Shown in pieces: positions 10,180-20,650 of a stretch of DNA of 64,000 bases. The stretch is from Paragorgia papillata (lineage: Eukaryota > Cnidaria > Anthozoa > Scleralcyonacea > Coralliidae), in the NCBI GenBank assembly GCA_035771165.1, contig JAWNZC010000031.1, forward strand, positions 414,501 through 478,500. The letters run 5' to 3'. Every line of letters starts with the position of its first letter. The stretch's first letter is position 1. The position numbers and the translations under genes were made by a program. The notes beneath the pieces were generated by a model. The model was not told the origin of the DNA and made no database searches. It saw only the letters and a program-made list of their open reading frames with translations.

Positions 10180-10728
10180 TGTGCCATACAAATCTAAGAA
10201 CAACGAACCGAAAATCCAATTCGGAACATTGCCGTCTTCGACTAACACAAATGGCGCCTCGGACACTGACCTCCTTGATAATGAGGACGATTTGCTACTC
10301 TCACAGCCAATAAACCTCATGGAATATGATGTTATAGATGAGGCAGAGTTGCTGGCAATTGACCTAACCGACACACAAGCTGACAATGACTATCATAACA
10401 ACGAAGAACAGCACACCACTGATGACAGACTAACAGCCCCAGACTAATTACTCCAGTTAACGAAACAAAACCTACAACCACTAACAACGACCTTTTTAAC
10501 ATGACAAACCTCAATGACAGTGTTTTTAACAATTTCACTACACCCCCCAACCAGATTTCTCCCACGATTACGTCTGACAGACACATACAATCCAACAACA
10601 CAATCACACAGTCTATTAACCTAATCCACCACTCTATACCAAACACGACGAATACAGACAGTGGCATACACACACTACACAGAACCATACACAATGCCAA
10701 CACCACAGTCCACAACACAACACAACAG

Positions 10729-10844
10729 CAAACACAAACGTAAGCGCAAACACAAACGCAAATGGAAACGCAAACCCAAACGCGAACACGAACACAAACA
10801 CAAACACAAACACAAACACAAACACAAACACAAACACAAACATG
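10729..10844. repeat. Hexanucleotide repeat ACAAAC
   Basis: An imperfect start (AAACGCAAAC variants) becomes a near-perfect ACAAAC run from about 10790. It encodes a Lys/His run within the PLE N-terminal region. Confidence 0.9.
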
Positions 10845-10998
10845 ACCCCTGATCCTGTCAATGGCGGTACTTCTACCAGCACAACTACTGACCAAAACAA
10901 CATGCACTACCAACATGGACATCAATGACATAATCAATGACATGCCCAACCATCTACTAGAACCCTTTAGAACACTCTGCAGACTCAAACACAAACGA

Positions 10999-11299
10999 AA
11001 TAAACAAACAAACAAACAAACAAACAAACAAACAAACAAACAAACAAACAAACAAACAAACAAACAAACAAACAAACAAACAAACAAACAAACAAACAAA
11101 CAAACAAACAAACAAACAAACAAACAAACAAACAAACAAACAATCCATCGAACGAACGAACGATCGATCGATCGAACGAACGAACGAACGAACGAACGAA
11201 CGAACGAACGAACGAACGAACGAACGAACGAACGAACGAACGAACGAACGAACGAACGAACGAACGAACAAACAAACAAACAAACAAACAAACAAACAA
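10999..11299. repeat. Tetranucleotide repeat AAAC-AACG-AAAC
   Basis: About 145 bp of AAAC, a short CGAT patch, about 105 bp of AACG, then about 32 bp of AAAC. It stays open in a plus-strand frame, giving TNKQ and TNER units within the PLE N-terminal coding region. Shares unit types with 1718-1962. Confidence 0.97.
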
Positions 11300-12485
11300 C
11301 AAGCCACTATTAACCATCTCATAGAACGCCAAGGAACTAAGACTACTCCGACCGATCTCAAAATTAGTAAAAAATGTCCAGTTGACCTACATATACAGCT
11401 TAGGGAAGGGTGGGAAAATACACTTACGAACACCTCCAACGAACTGCTCGACATTACACGTTACTACAAACATTCCCTACTACAAGACACCCGCTCTAAA
11501 ATACAACATCAGGAACAACGCATTCTAAACGACAACATTGACAAACAACTTGGTCTTCATATCATCAACCGCACCTACGAAATAGGAGATCAATACACAA
11601 GACGTACCATCACTTCGAAAATCAAATCAACGAAACGACTTCAACGACCACAACACAACTCATACAAGACCCACTCTAACACCCAACAACCTACTCACAG
11701 TACGACACACCTGCACCCCGCTAGACAAGTGGATACCGCACAGTACACACCCACCCACCCCAATTACCAACCGCCCACGAACAACACCTCAATCTACCCA
11801 TGATACTACACACTGACAACACACGCCACCATCCCACACACAGCAAACTCACACCATTACTCTCTAACCAACATCCCCGATTCACACCGTACTATACCAC
11901 CACAACAACAAGACAACTCCACCGAAACATAAATACCACTCATAGCAACATTAAACCAGCAATAACCTCACTAGTTGAACAAGGAATTCATGATTTTATC
12001 CACAAACACATACGCAACCCACCCCAATAGCCACCCAACATTCCACTTACTACAAAAAATAAACGCACTTACTAAATACATGAAAGGCAAACGTAACCAC
12101 TACAACAACAGATACAACAATAAACTCAAATTACCGAAACAAATGCACAACCATCTCATCAACAACAGTGTATATAGTAAACCTCTCCAATGAACCACTA
12201 CCCAAATCAACTAATAACCTTTTATCCAAAGGACTCAAATTTGTTCCTACATCTAAACCTACGCACTACAACACCATCTACAACTCCTTTCTCAAGTACA
12301 GACGCAACATGTACACCATGCAAATATCTCTTTGCAAAAATAAAACAAACCGTCACCCATTCAAAACCCCAACTCAATTTACTCCACCCACTCCTGACAA
12401 CCCCAACCTTCTCGAATACATCTCACAGATTTACTAATCACACATCACACATCACACAACCCTCCCAAATGCAACATATCAAGAA

Positions 12486-12945
12486 GTGAGTCCAACTCTA
12501 TCACTGAACTTATTAACAACAAGAATCTCATTGTCAAACCAGCTGAGAAATGTGGAGCTATTGTCATCTGGCCAAAAACGGACTATCTTACTGAAGCGTA
12601 CAAACAACTTAATAACACGAACCACTTACAGAAAATACCAAATGACCTCACGCAACAAATACAACAACAAATCAGAACCTTGGTCACACTTATGCACAAC
12701 GACCAACTCATTGATGATACGACACAGAAATATCTCCACCCACAAACCAACACTAACATACCAACACTTTACCTTCTCCCCAAAACACACAAACCCAACA
12801 CCCCAGGTAGGCCCATTATTTCAGGTTGTGGAGGCCCTACAGAAAGACTCTCACAGTACGCTGATCTCCTCCTCAAACTGACTTTTGAACCACATACCCT
12901 CCTGCATCTAAGACACCACTGACTTCCTCAAACGTATTTCTCCCT
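12486..12945 (+). pseudogene. PLE-1 reverse transcriptase, N-terminal part
   Basis: Two overlapping frames together read NNKNLIVKPAEKCGAIVIWP, LYLLPKTHKPNTPGRPIISG, GPTERLSQYADLLLK and DTTDFLKRIS. These are the fingers and motif 1-2 blocks of PLE reverse transcriptases. The frame ends where the CR1-like element begins near 12946, and picks up again near 16753. Confidence 0.8.
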
Positions 12946-13159
12946 TTAATCTTTAATGATGTACTCCTAATTCAGTAAGACTATACTAGGAGATATAAAC
13001 ATATTTACATAGAGTAAGAATCTAAAAATGTTAAATATATACATGCAAATTATGACAAATAAGAATTCTAAAATTGAAATAAGTAATAATAAAAAATAAA
13101 TAAATAAATAAAATACTAATGTAGAGCACGTTATATAGACAATCTTATAACAGGCATAG

Positions 13160-13500
13160 CAATATATTTAAATGCATTAATGTTAATTGGGAGTTCGTTA
13201 ATCGGGAGGTTGTGCCAAGTCACAATAATTCTTGGGTAGAATGAGAACTTAAAAATATCATTATTACATTGAAGCTGGCGAAATGGTTGTTGATTTCCTT
13301 GCTAAAGGGCACACTTCTTCAGGTAGATTTATACCAACGTGGCACTGATATAGCTTATAGAACATACATGATTGATGGAGTAACCTGCGTTGCTCCAGAG
13401 TATCCCAACCCAAACTGCTAATCATAGGGGATACATGACTATGTCTAGAATAGTCATTATGCCCAAATCTAGCAGCACGATGTTGGATCATTTCTATTTT
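13160..13500 (-). pseudogene. CR1-like ORF2, C-terminal tail
   Basis: The minus-strand frame gives KIEMIQHRAARFGHNDYSRH, LGWDTLEQRRLLHQ and FYKLYQCHVGINLPE, then after a frame break FYPRIIVTWHNLPINE. This is the conserved post-RT tail of CR1/L2 retroposons. The frame upstream is broken between 13500 and 13700. Confidence 0.8.
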
Positions 13501-13703
13501 GTCAATGTTTCGTTGGGTATGGGGGTTCCACGGGCTGCTAGCATATTCAAGTTTAGGACGGACTAGGCTTAGATAAGCTAATTATTTAATTGCAGGAGAA
13601 CAACAAACTAAGATCCGTTTAAGTAGGCCAAGGGTGGAATTGGCCTTTTTACATATAGTGTCACAATGATTGTTCCAACGTAAATTATCAGTAATGATAA
13701 CTC

Positions 13704-14210
13704 CTAGGCATTTTTAGATCTTTCTTTGGTGATGATTTTGCCATTCCGGAAATAGTTATAAGAGGAAGGAATTTTCTTACAGGTTATTCCTAGAGGGTAA
13801 CATTTAGATATGTTAAGGTTCAGCTGCCAGCGTATGGACCAATTGGATAAACAATCAAAGTCATCCTGTAAGATTTGGTTGTCATGGTAGTTGTTGATTT
13901 TTCGATATAACACACAGTCATCAGCAAAGAGGCGTAAACTTGATTGGATTTTGATGGAAACGTAATTTATGTATAACAGGAATAGTTCTGGGATGGACCC
14001 TTGTGGTACTCCAGAGATGACAGGTTTGGCAGAAGAATGGGTACCATTAACTGAAACAAACTGGGAGCGATTTGAAAGAAATGCCTTGATCCATTTGAGT
14101 GTGTTTCCACTAATCCCATAATAGTCAAGTTTGGTTAACAGCCGTTCATGGGGTACAGAGTCAAAGGCCTTTCTAGAATCCAAAAGGACAACATCACTTT
14201 GTTTCCTCAT
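13704..14210 (-). pseudogene. CR1-like reverse transcriptase, catalytic half
   Basis: 168 residues with motif A (LLDSRKAFDSVPH), ISGVPQGSIPELFLLYIN (motif B) and LRLFADDCVLY (motif C, with the ADD aspartates). Other copies of this family have G-P after the QGS; here IPE is read. Continues from 14334-14678 after a frame break. Confidence 0.88.
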
Positions 14211-14333
14211 ATTGATAGTTTTAGCCCAATCATGAATTGCAGAGATTAACTGAGTATCACAGGAAAATCGTTTCCTAAAGCCATGTTGTTCGTCGATTAG
14301 GTGTTATTTGTGGAAAGGTGCTTTGCCATATGG

Positions 14334-14678
14334 CTAAGAAGGATATGTTCCATAACTTTGCAGAAAATGCAGGTTAATTAAGGAAATTGGCCGATAGTTA
14401 GCTGGATTGGATTTATTGTCTGTTTTAAAGACAGCAGTGATAAGAGCTTGTGACCACACTGATGGCATTATGTTGTCATCATAGGATTGCTGCAAGATGA
14501 AACTGAGCCACTGAGATGCAGAATGTGCAACTTCCTTTAACACTCTTGTTGGGATCTCATCAGGTCCGCATGCTTTTTTTGGATTTAGATCAGATAGCTC
14601 TTTGGCTACACCTTGGCAACTAATCTGTAGGTCAGCAATTGGCTGATATGGAGACTGACCCATGGAAGGAGCAGGCAA
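14334..14678 (-). pseudogene. CR1-like reverse transcriptase, N-terminal half
   Basis: 114 residues including LNPKKACGPDEIPTRVLKEV, MPSVWSQALITAVFKTDNK and NPANYRPISLI, the classic RT 0-2 blocks of CR1/jockey elements. The frame is lost at 14334. Confidence 0.88.
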
Positions 14679-15161
14679 ATGTTCACGAGAAACACCGAGT
14701 GGAAATATGAGTTGAGATATTCTGCTTTATCCTAATCTGTAATACTTATAGAATTTCCAAATTTCAAGGGGAGGATTCAAGTGTTCTCCGACTTGCGACT
14801 TTTAACATAGGATAGAACTTCTTTGGATTTTCAGTCAGGCTACCACCAATGATTTCATTAAGGTAGTGACTATGGGATTCCTTTACAATCTCAGCTACAT
14901 AGTTCCTTTGGCTTTTGAAGGTATTCCAGTGTTGGGATTTCTTTGACTGTATGGCCTTTTTATGAAGACGATCTTTCCTGCGTATTTCACGTTTTATATC
15001 GTAGTTGATCCATGGAAGTTTAAATTTTGAACGTGAAGTCTTCTGTAGAATGTACTGGGTTAGCTATACCATCAAATAAACCTTGTTTAAAGGAATTCCA
15101 GTTCATTCATCAACCGATCTATTTTGGGGATTACTTGGAAAAAAAACCTCTGAGGACGATT

Positions 15162-15458
15162 TTAGCATATGGTCATTGAGGCCAGAAAAGTTTGCTTTGT
15201 TGTAGGTATAAACCTTGTGGGGAGGTTTGATAGTCTCTTTGGTTTAAAATTTACTTCAAAAACAACTGCAAGGTGGTCACTCATGCCAGAAGCAGTGGTT
15301 ATATTAGACACATAATTTGGATAGGTAGAAAATAGTCGGTCAAGAACTTTACGGGAATCAGGTCTGGTAGTCGATTTAACATGTTGGGTTAAAGAGTAAT
15401 CATCAATTAGACGAAAAAGTTTGTTATGTTGCGAGGCAGTTCCAATATTGCAAGCCAC
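15162..15458 (-). pseudogene. CR1-like endonuclease, C-terminal part
   Basis: Reads LFRLIDDYSLTQHVKSTTRP, RKVLDRLFSTYPNYV and SGMSDHLAVVFEV. The SDH is the terminal catalytic motif of APE-type endonucleases. One frameshift separates it from the upstream endonuclease ORF. Confidence 0.85.
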
Positions 15459-16375
15459 AGGTATACGTCTGGGGTCCAGTCAATATCACCAAGGTTGAAG
15501 TCTCCACCAATAATAATATTAGGATGATTAGAGTTCCTGGCAAACACTCGATTGATAGAATCGTGAATTTGATCAAGCACATCAGATGATGAATCAGGGG
15601 GTCTGTAAAAGGATGCTAAGTATAATGTTTTACAATCTTTCATCTTGAGAGAGGTCCAGATAATTTCGCAAACAGTGGTAAGTTCAGATTCATTGACACA
15701 ATTTACAAGATCAGATTTTATAGCTTGAAAGACTCCTCCTCCATAGCAATTTATTTCATTTCTGAAGACTGCATAATTAGATGGGAATATAGAATAACTT
15801 GGAATATCTTGTTGTAATTTCGATTCAGTTCCTAAGACAAAGTCAGGATCATGTAAATCTAGAAGAGCTTGGAATTCGGGATAACGAGTGGTGCTCTTTA
15901 GTCCATTACAGTTTATAACCATTCCTTTGAGTTTTCGCCGACTTGGTATACATGGAGGAGTAAAACACGCTGTAGTAGATGAAGACGAACCTTGTGGTGC
16001 CGAAACTGTCTCAGAAGACGAGTTTATAAGTGAGTCCAGTAATGTAAAGGAGTTGTTTAAAGACAAATCCGATGACAAATTGAAGATGGAGTCAGAGAAG
16101 TTCGGTAGACCACACTGTAGGCACATCCAAACGCAAGATGAATTGGCGAGCGTTTTATACATTTCGACATCCATCGAGCAACACTTTGTGTGATACCAGA
16201 GATCACAGCTGTCACATTGTATGCCCTTCTGGTTTGATTTTACGGGTTTTGTGCATATTCCACATGGGTACTTACATTTTGGACCCGGGTTTAGTTCAAT
16301 ATCACAACCGAGTAGCAAAGTTGAAAGCAGAAATCGTCCGTTTATACTCCAGAATTCGTGTTTGTTCGTAAAACC
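15459..16375 (-). pseudogene. CR1-like ORF: 2A peptide, PHD finger, APE endonuclease
   Basis: One long minus-strand frame. A hydrophobic lead-in (FLLSTLLLG) runs into CDIELNPGP (2A-type motif), then a PHD-like C4HC3 finger (CGIC, CDSCDLWYHTKCC, WMCLQC; about residues 20-70), a Ser-rich linker, and an APE endonuclease from about residue 130 (INCNGLK, TESKL, FYRPP, GGDFN). No ATG lies at the head: the frame upstream of the 2A runs back to a TGA near 16376 with no Met, so the start is unclear, possibly TTG at 16318, lost, or spliced. The frame breaks after WTPDVY. Confidence 0.85.
16280..16318 (-). other. 2A-like translational recoding peptide
   Basis: Codes for LLGCDIELNPGP, matching the D-x-E-x-N-P-G-P consensus at which ribosomes skip the last Gly-Pro bond. 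Such 2A sequences are known near the N terminus of APE-type non-LTR retrotransposons. Activity is inferred from the motif. Confidence 0.85.
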
Positions 16376-16752
16376 CTCACGCTGCTTTTGCGATAAAACG
16401 CTTCCATACCCGCTGTAATCGGCTGATTGCCCGAAAGTGTGATATTTAATCCAAATCCATCAATCCCTATTGAAAAATGAGGTGAGAAATTTGATTTTTG
16501 ACAAAGTATAATTGAAAAAAAAAAACGATGGTGAACGGGACTAAGAAATTCATGACCGCCATGTTGGACTAATTATTGCAACCAGTGCTTAATTCCACTA
16601 GGCTAAAGCAAAATTTCCTTTTTTATTCTTCTTTTTAGCAAAATTTCCATCCCAAAATATGAAATTTCCTTCCAATTTTCTCTCCAAAATCTCTTATAAA
16701 TCCTTCTTCTAATGATTAAAATTTAACAACAACTTACCTACTGAACTTTACT

Positions 16753-16935
16753 CATTAACATAGATGTCAAAAGTTTGTACACTAACATACCAAATGATGA
16801 AGTCATTAAAGCCTGTATTGATGTGCATAGAGAACACAGCTATACACAACTATAAAATTGACACCAACATATACCACATCACCAACACACTTTCACTTAT
16901 ACTAAACAACAACTTTTTCTCCTTCAACGCCGACG
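16753..16935 (+). pseudogene. PLE-1 reverse transcriptase, motif A part
   Basis: Reads DVKSLYTNIPNDEVIKACID (motif A aspartate), then after a frameshift LSLILNNNFFSFNADDYY. It stops exactly where CACAGCAAAAAAT begins at 16936. The next PLE residues are at 21244. Confidence 0.85.
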
Positions 16936-17450
16936 ACTACTACACAGCAAAAAATCGTTTTCTTATTTTAAGAAAAAAAATCTTAAAACAAGATATTTTT
17001 TCTTGAAATAAGAAATTTTGGATTGGGAGTATAGCAAGACTTTTTTTCTTGTTAAGAAATTTCTTAAAACAAGAAAAATTATTTTCTTGTTTTAAGAAAA
17101 TTATTTTCTTATTTTAAGATAAATAAACTTATTTTAAGAATTTTTTTTCTTAAAATAAGAAGTTTTGATGAGAAGAATTATTTTGATGTAAGAAAAAGTT
17201 TCTCAAAACAAGAAAATGAAAACAAATTTTCTTGTTTTAGGAAATATTTTCTTATTTTTAAGAAATATTTTCTTGTTTTAAGAAAATTATTTCTTATTTT
17301 AAGAAAAAATTACTTATTTCAAGATTTTTTTTCTTGAAAGAAGAAATTTTGGATTGGGAGAATAGTAAGAAAATTTTTCTTATAAAGAAAATATTTCTTG
17401 AAACAAGAACTTGTTTTAAGAAATATTTTCTAATTTTTAGGATTTTATAT
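16936..17450. repeat. AAGAAA/TTTCTT subterminal array, left
   Basis: Dense inverted runs of AAGAAA and TTTCTT. The phrase TTTTGGATTGGGAG occurs at 17016 and 17347, marking an internal duplication of about 331 bp. Confidence 0.9.
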
Positions 17451-17698
17451 ACTCTATAAATAGAAGTATAATAATATTCCTAAAAAGAATAAACATTAAA
17501 ATAAATATTTAACTAGTACTAACATTGTATATAAAAGAAATAAGAAAACAATATGAATTCAATTTATTTATTTTTTATATGTACTGTAATCTTTTATTAC
17601 TATCTATAAATGAATATAATTATATAGTCATGCAGACTATAGCACTGCCAGAGCAATATCATTCGGTACTTTATTGTCTCCACAAATGATGGACTGTG
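17451..17698. other. No gene recognised
   Basis: AT-rich 3' flank of the DFDYPKH-family exon. Confidence 0.4.
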
Positions 17699-17913
17699 TT
17701 AAATTAATCCAACCTCATCATGCTTCGGGTAATCAAAGTCCAATAAATAAAATGAGGCCATGCAACCAACTGCCGCCTCCTTAATGTTGCTGACCTCTGT
17801 CTTGAACAAAATTATTTTGCCCACAATGACATAAACCATGTCTTTGTCAACTACCATGATTGGGACATTTCCAGACTGTTTTAACATCCAACCATCTGGA
17901 TCTTCATAATCCT
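17699..17913 (-). CDS. DFDYPKH-family 3' exon (uncharacterised)
   Basis: The minus-strand exon begins after a TTTTTTAAG acceptor near 17914 and stops at 17699. It reads DYEDPDGWMLKQSGNVPIMV, VDKDMVYVIVGKIILF and KEAAVGCMASFYLLDFDYPK, ending HDEVGLI. It matches the terminal exon at 3-182 in the LLDFDYPKH block but lacks the latter's extra 40-residue tail, so it may be truncated. Upstream exons could not be assigned. I do not know the function. Its position just inside an AAGAAA array in both copies suggests it is an element-encoded protein. Confidence 0.5.
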
Positions 17914-18106
17914 TAAAAAACATTTTATTGTAATAATTGCAGTATACTGTACTCTAAAGCATAGTTTCTCCTCTGTTGCTTTAACAACAGTTACTATTTT
18001 TAACATAATTAATTCTAGAATACATGCATACTGTATATGGATCAGCAGAAACCATATGGATGCCTCAACTTCAGACTGTTTGATAATGGCCACCTCTCTA
18101 CAAACT

Positions 18107-18187
18107 GGGGCTTTGGCTTAGTCATCTAAGCAACAGCCTCCCACCACTGAGAATCTGAGATCATGGGTTCGAGCCCTGAAAAGCCCC
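18107..18187 (+). repeat. tRNA-like sequence / SINE head
   Basis: A 7-bp acceptor-like pair GGGGCTT (18107-18113) and AAGCCCC (18180-18186), a D-stem GCTT/AAGC with A-box-like TGGCTTAGTC, and a B-box-like GGTTCGAGCCC. The anticodon arm does not pair properly, and an AT-rich tail follows. I read it as a tRNA-derived SINE or tRNA pseudogene rather than a working tRNA. Confidence 0.5.
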
Positions 18188-18206
18188 GAGGGGAGTGTTT
18201 TGAATT

Positions 18207-18260
18207 ATATATATAAATTATATATATAATTATATATATATATATATATATACATAAATA
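18207..18260. repeat. AT microsatellite
   Basis: TATATA-rich run after the tRNA-like sequence and before the Tc1-type MITE. Confidence 0.9.
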
Positions 18261-18506
18261 CAGTTGTTGGCACCTAAGCGTGTACACCGCCAATCAAAAC
18301 ATGTTTTATGTCAAAGTTAAATATTGTTTACCTAATGCAAACGTATTAGGTTTTCATTTGATACATTCAAACCAATGCATTATTGTCACATGAATGTGCC
18401 CTTAGCCAATCACGTCTCGCCGGTGTTGATTTCAAAACAGTTAACCTTGGCTTAAATTTAGAACATGTTTTGATGGGCGGTGTACACGCTTAGGTGCCAA
18501 TGACTG
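18261..18506. mobile_element. Tc1/mariner-type MITE, 246 bp
   Basis: Terminal inverted repeats of about 30 bp start CAGTTGTTGGCACCTAAGCG and end with its near reverse complement (CACGCTTAGGTGCCAATGACTG). TA lies on both sides (18259-18260, 18507-18508). TA duplication plus CAGT termini point to the Tc1/mariner superfamily. No coding capacity. Confidence 0.88.
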
Positions 18507-18508
18507 TA

Positions 18509-18511
18509 TAT

Positions 18512-18571
<60 letters not shown>
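18509..18571. repeat. CA-TA-TG compound dinucleotide repeat
   Basis: A run of CA, then TA, then TG; as a whole self-complementary. Confidence 0.95.
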
Positions 18572-19445
18572 AGCCCTTGTAGAGAGATTTGACTGTACAT
18601 ATTAAAAATATTCCTCACCTTTAATTCATGAACTAACTATTGTGCCTTTTTGTTTGCCTTCTGTCTTCCAGGTAAAATTGACAAATTTTGCAATATATAT
18701 ATGATCTTGGCACCTGTTAAGATAAAACAAATTTTCCAGTTAGAAAACTAGAAATATGTTTATTTATAAAGTACTGTAATGGTTTGAACCTAGGTTAAGT
18801 ATCAGTAGATGGCGCTTGTGAAATGTTATCATGAATCTAGGTTAGTCTTGAGAAAGACTGTCGAAGGTGGTAGTGACAGATGTTTTGAAGGCCACAGTGG
18901 TGGTCATCCTCAGAGTCAAGTAAAGAGTATCTGTCAGGTTCACCTATTTATGTGTTTAGTTTGTTCGGTTACATCATAAAGTACATGTACAGTAGGTGCA
19001 TGTTTTAGTCTATTGTTGTCAATGACATGTCCTGCATGGTTAGTCTGTACACATAGGAGGGAGAATCCTTAGCCAGCCTAAGCAGCAATAGTGTTATCAA
19101 ACAGTGTTAAATCATGCACCAACCTCAATATGGTCAGCAAAGCAAGGATACACATCCAGGAGCTATTTGCATCTATCGGTGGCTGGAATCATTTTCAACC
19201 AATCTCTTCTAGCAGTAAATTCTTTGTTGAGATTGATAACGGCTGGGTTTGGACGACTCTTCCCCATTTCTTTTTGTATGGCTTTAAAATGATGTTCCAT
19301 TATACCTGCATCTTCAAGCTAATCTTTATCAATACCCTCTACAGTATGAAAAAATAACAAAGATGAAAAAATATATAATAAAATGAATTAACAATAAATT
19401 AAAACAGATTAAAACAAAAATATGAATTGCCAATAATTATAATAA
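18572..19445. other. No gene recognised
   Basis: Plus-strand open frames at 19091-19357 have no recognisable domain. Sequence inside the CACAG element. Confidence 0.4.
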
Positions 19446-19547
19446 TTAACCCTTTAACACCCAAGAGTTCCTTTAGTATTTTACTCTGGCTAAGACCACA
19501 CAATTTTACTTCTCAATAGGAAACCTTCTGGGTTATAAAGGGTTTAA
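19446..19547. mobile_element. piggyBac-type MITE, copy 1
   Basis: TTAA-CCCTTT at the left and AAAGGGTTTAA at the right, 102 bp including both TTAA. Interior shares CTTTAGTATTTTAC and CTGGCTAA with copy 2. Confidence 0.8.
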
Positions 19548-19560
19548 GAAACCATCTTCA

Positions 19561-19693
19561 TTAACCCTTTCACACCCAGGAGTGCCTTTAGTATTTTACA
19601 CTGGCTAACACCAGATGATTTACACCAGATGACTTTACTCATCGATAGGAAACCATTAAAGTATACAGTTGTTTTCAGTTAAGAATGGGTTAA
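19561..19693. mobile_element. piggyBac-type MITE, copy 2
   Basis: TTAACCCTTTCACACCCAGG at the left and AATGGGTTAA at the right, 133 bp. It lies 13 bp from copy 1 in the same orientation. Confidence 0.8.
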
Positions 19694-20650
19694 ATTAATA
19701 AAAAAAATAACTACAAAATAAGGTGAAGGAGAAATGGTGAAAACTAGTGAAATTAGCACAAGCACCATGATGTACGCAAACAACTAAGAACTTCATGATC
19801 AACTGAACTCTTACAGAAAAGTGGTTTTCATATTATTATGGGACTCAAGGGGAATCAATAGTGTTAATACATTCAAATATGGCGCACTTTTGCTCTTAAG
19901 CCCCTTTTAACCAGTAAAGTTCGTAAACAATTAACTCCTCATAAACAATTAACATAATTTTTTAGATATTATTATTTATATACACGTTAGCACAATGAAA
20001 AAACATATAAAAAGGATAAGAAAAGCATCACGTCTCAAATCGTAGAATAGATTTGCCACGCGAGAACTGGGAACAGTGGGAAGCATATTAACAATAGCTT
20101 GCAAACAATTTTAATAGGTTGTGTGAAACATCTTACCTTCTAATATTTCTCCCAAATCTTCATCTATAACGGCAATCTTTGAAAAGTAAAGAACCTCTTC
20201 GTGAATCCATCATAAAATAGGCTTTTCTTCAACTCGAACAACATCAGAACGCCTCGTGACAAACTAGTACTGAATTCCGGAAAGCGAGGCTGCAATGTCG
20301 TAAAAAAGGCATCACGGGATATTCTCGCGCAATTCTCGCGCTTTTCTCGCGTAATTCTAGCGCTTTTCTTCGTACGATTTCTCTTGTCACTTTCGACATT
20401 GGAGCAACCACTTTTTCATATTTTAATAATAGTATTATCTTAATATTTTAAATCATGGTCTTAAACATTTAGCAATAAATTGTTAAGCCGGCTTTCCACT
20501 GGATAATTTTTAGTAAAGTTGTTTTTGTCAAATATACAAATAAAATTTTTCTTATTGTAAGCCATTCTGCAATTATGCAGGAAAAAGTTTCTTATTCTCC
20601 AAATTTTTGTGCTATATTATACTCTATATAAATGGGAAGACATTTCATAT
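19694..20650. other. No gene recognised
   Basis: A GC-richer patch near 20320-20370 repeats TCTCGCGCTTTTCTCGCG-like units. No ORF supported. Confidence 0.4.

Larger units (their letters stand above)
10184..12440 (+). pseudogene. PLE-1 N-terminal coding region
   Basis: Successive frame-shifted plus-strand frames: an acidic low-complexity piece (10184-10447), Thr/Asn-rich pieces, a repeat-encoded HK/TNKQ/TNER stretch (10.73-11.3 kb), then YKHSLLQDTRSKIQHQEQR near 11463, KYMKGKRNHYNN near 12078, and LLSKGLKFVPTSKP with FLKYRRNMYT and TPDNPNLLEYI near 12212-12430. The last blocks are the region N-terminal to the reverse transcriptase in PLE polyproteins. Several frameshifts and stops are present. 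Confidence 0.6.
12946..16752 (-). mobile_element. CR1/L2-type non-LTR retrotransposon inserted in PLE-1
   Basis: Minus-strand element of about 3.8 kb: 5' UTR (about 16.40-16.75 kb), a 2A peptide and PHD finger, an apurinic endonuclease, a reverse transcriptase, a C-terminal LQNRAAR-type tail, and a 3' UTR with an AATA run (13080-13115). PLE coding sequence flanks both sides in the right order. Ends are approximate; I cannot identify a target duplication. At least four frame breaks make it inactive. Confidence 0.8.

Noticed and set aside
10332..11454. Minus-strand frame of 319 residues with RSFV and FVCL repeats
   Set aside because: Antisense of the AAAC/AACG array and of PLE-1 coding sequence; no transmembrane protein is implied.
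15888..16418. Three plus-strand frames opposite the CR1-like ORF
   Set aside because: Antisense shadows; the minus strand carries the 2A, PHD and endonuclease motifs.
18261..18506. Read at first as an inverted-repeat regulatory element
   Set aside because: TA on both sides and 30-bp TIRs indicate a Tc1-type MITE.
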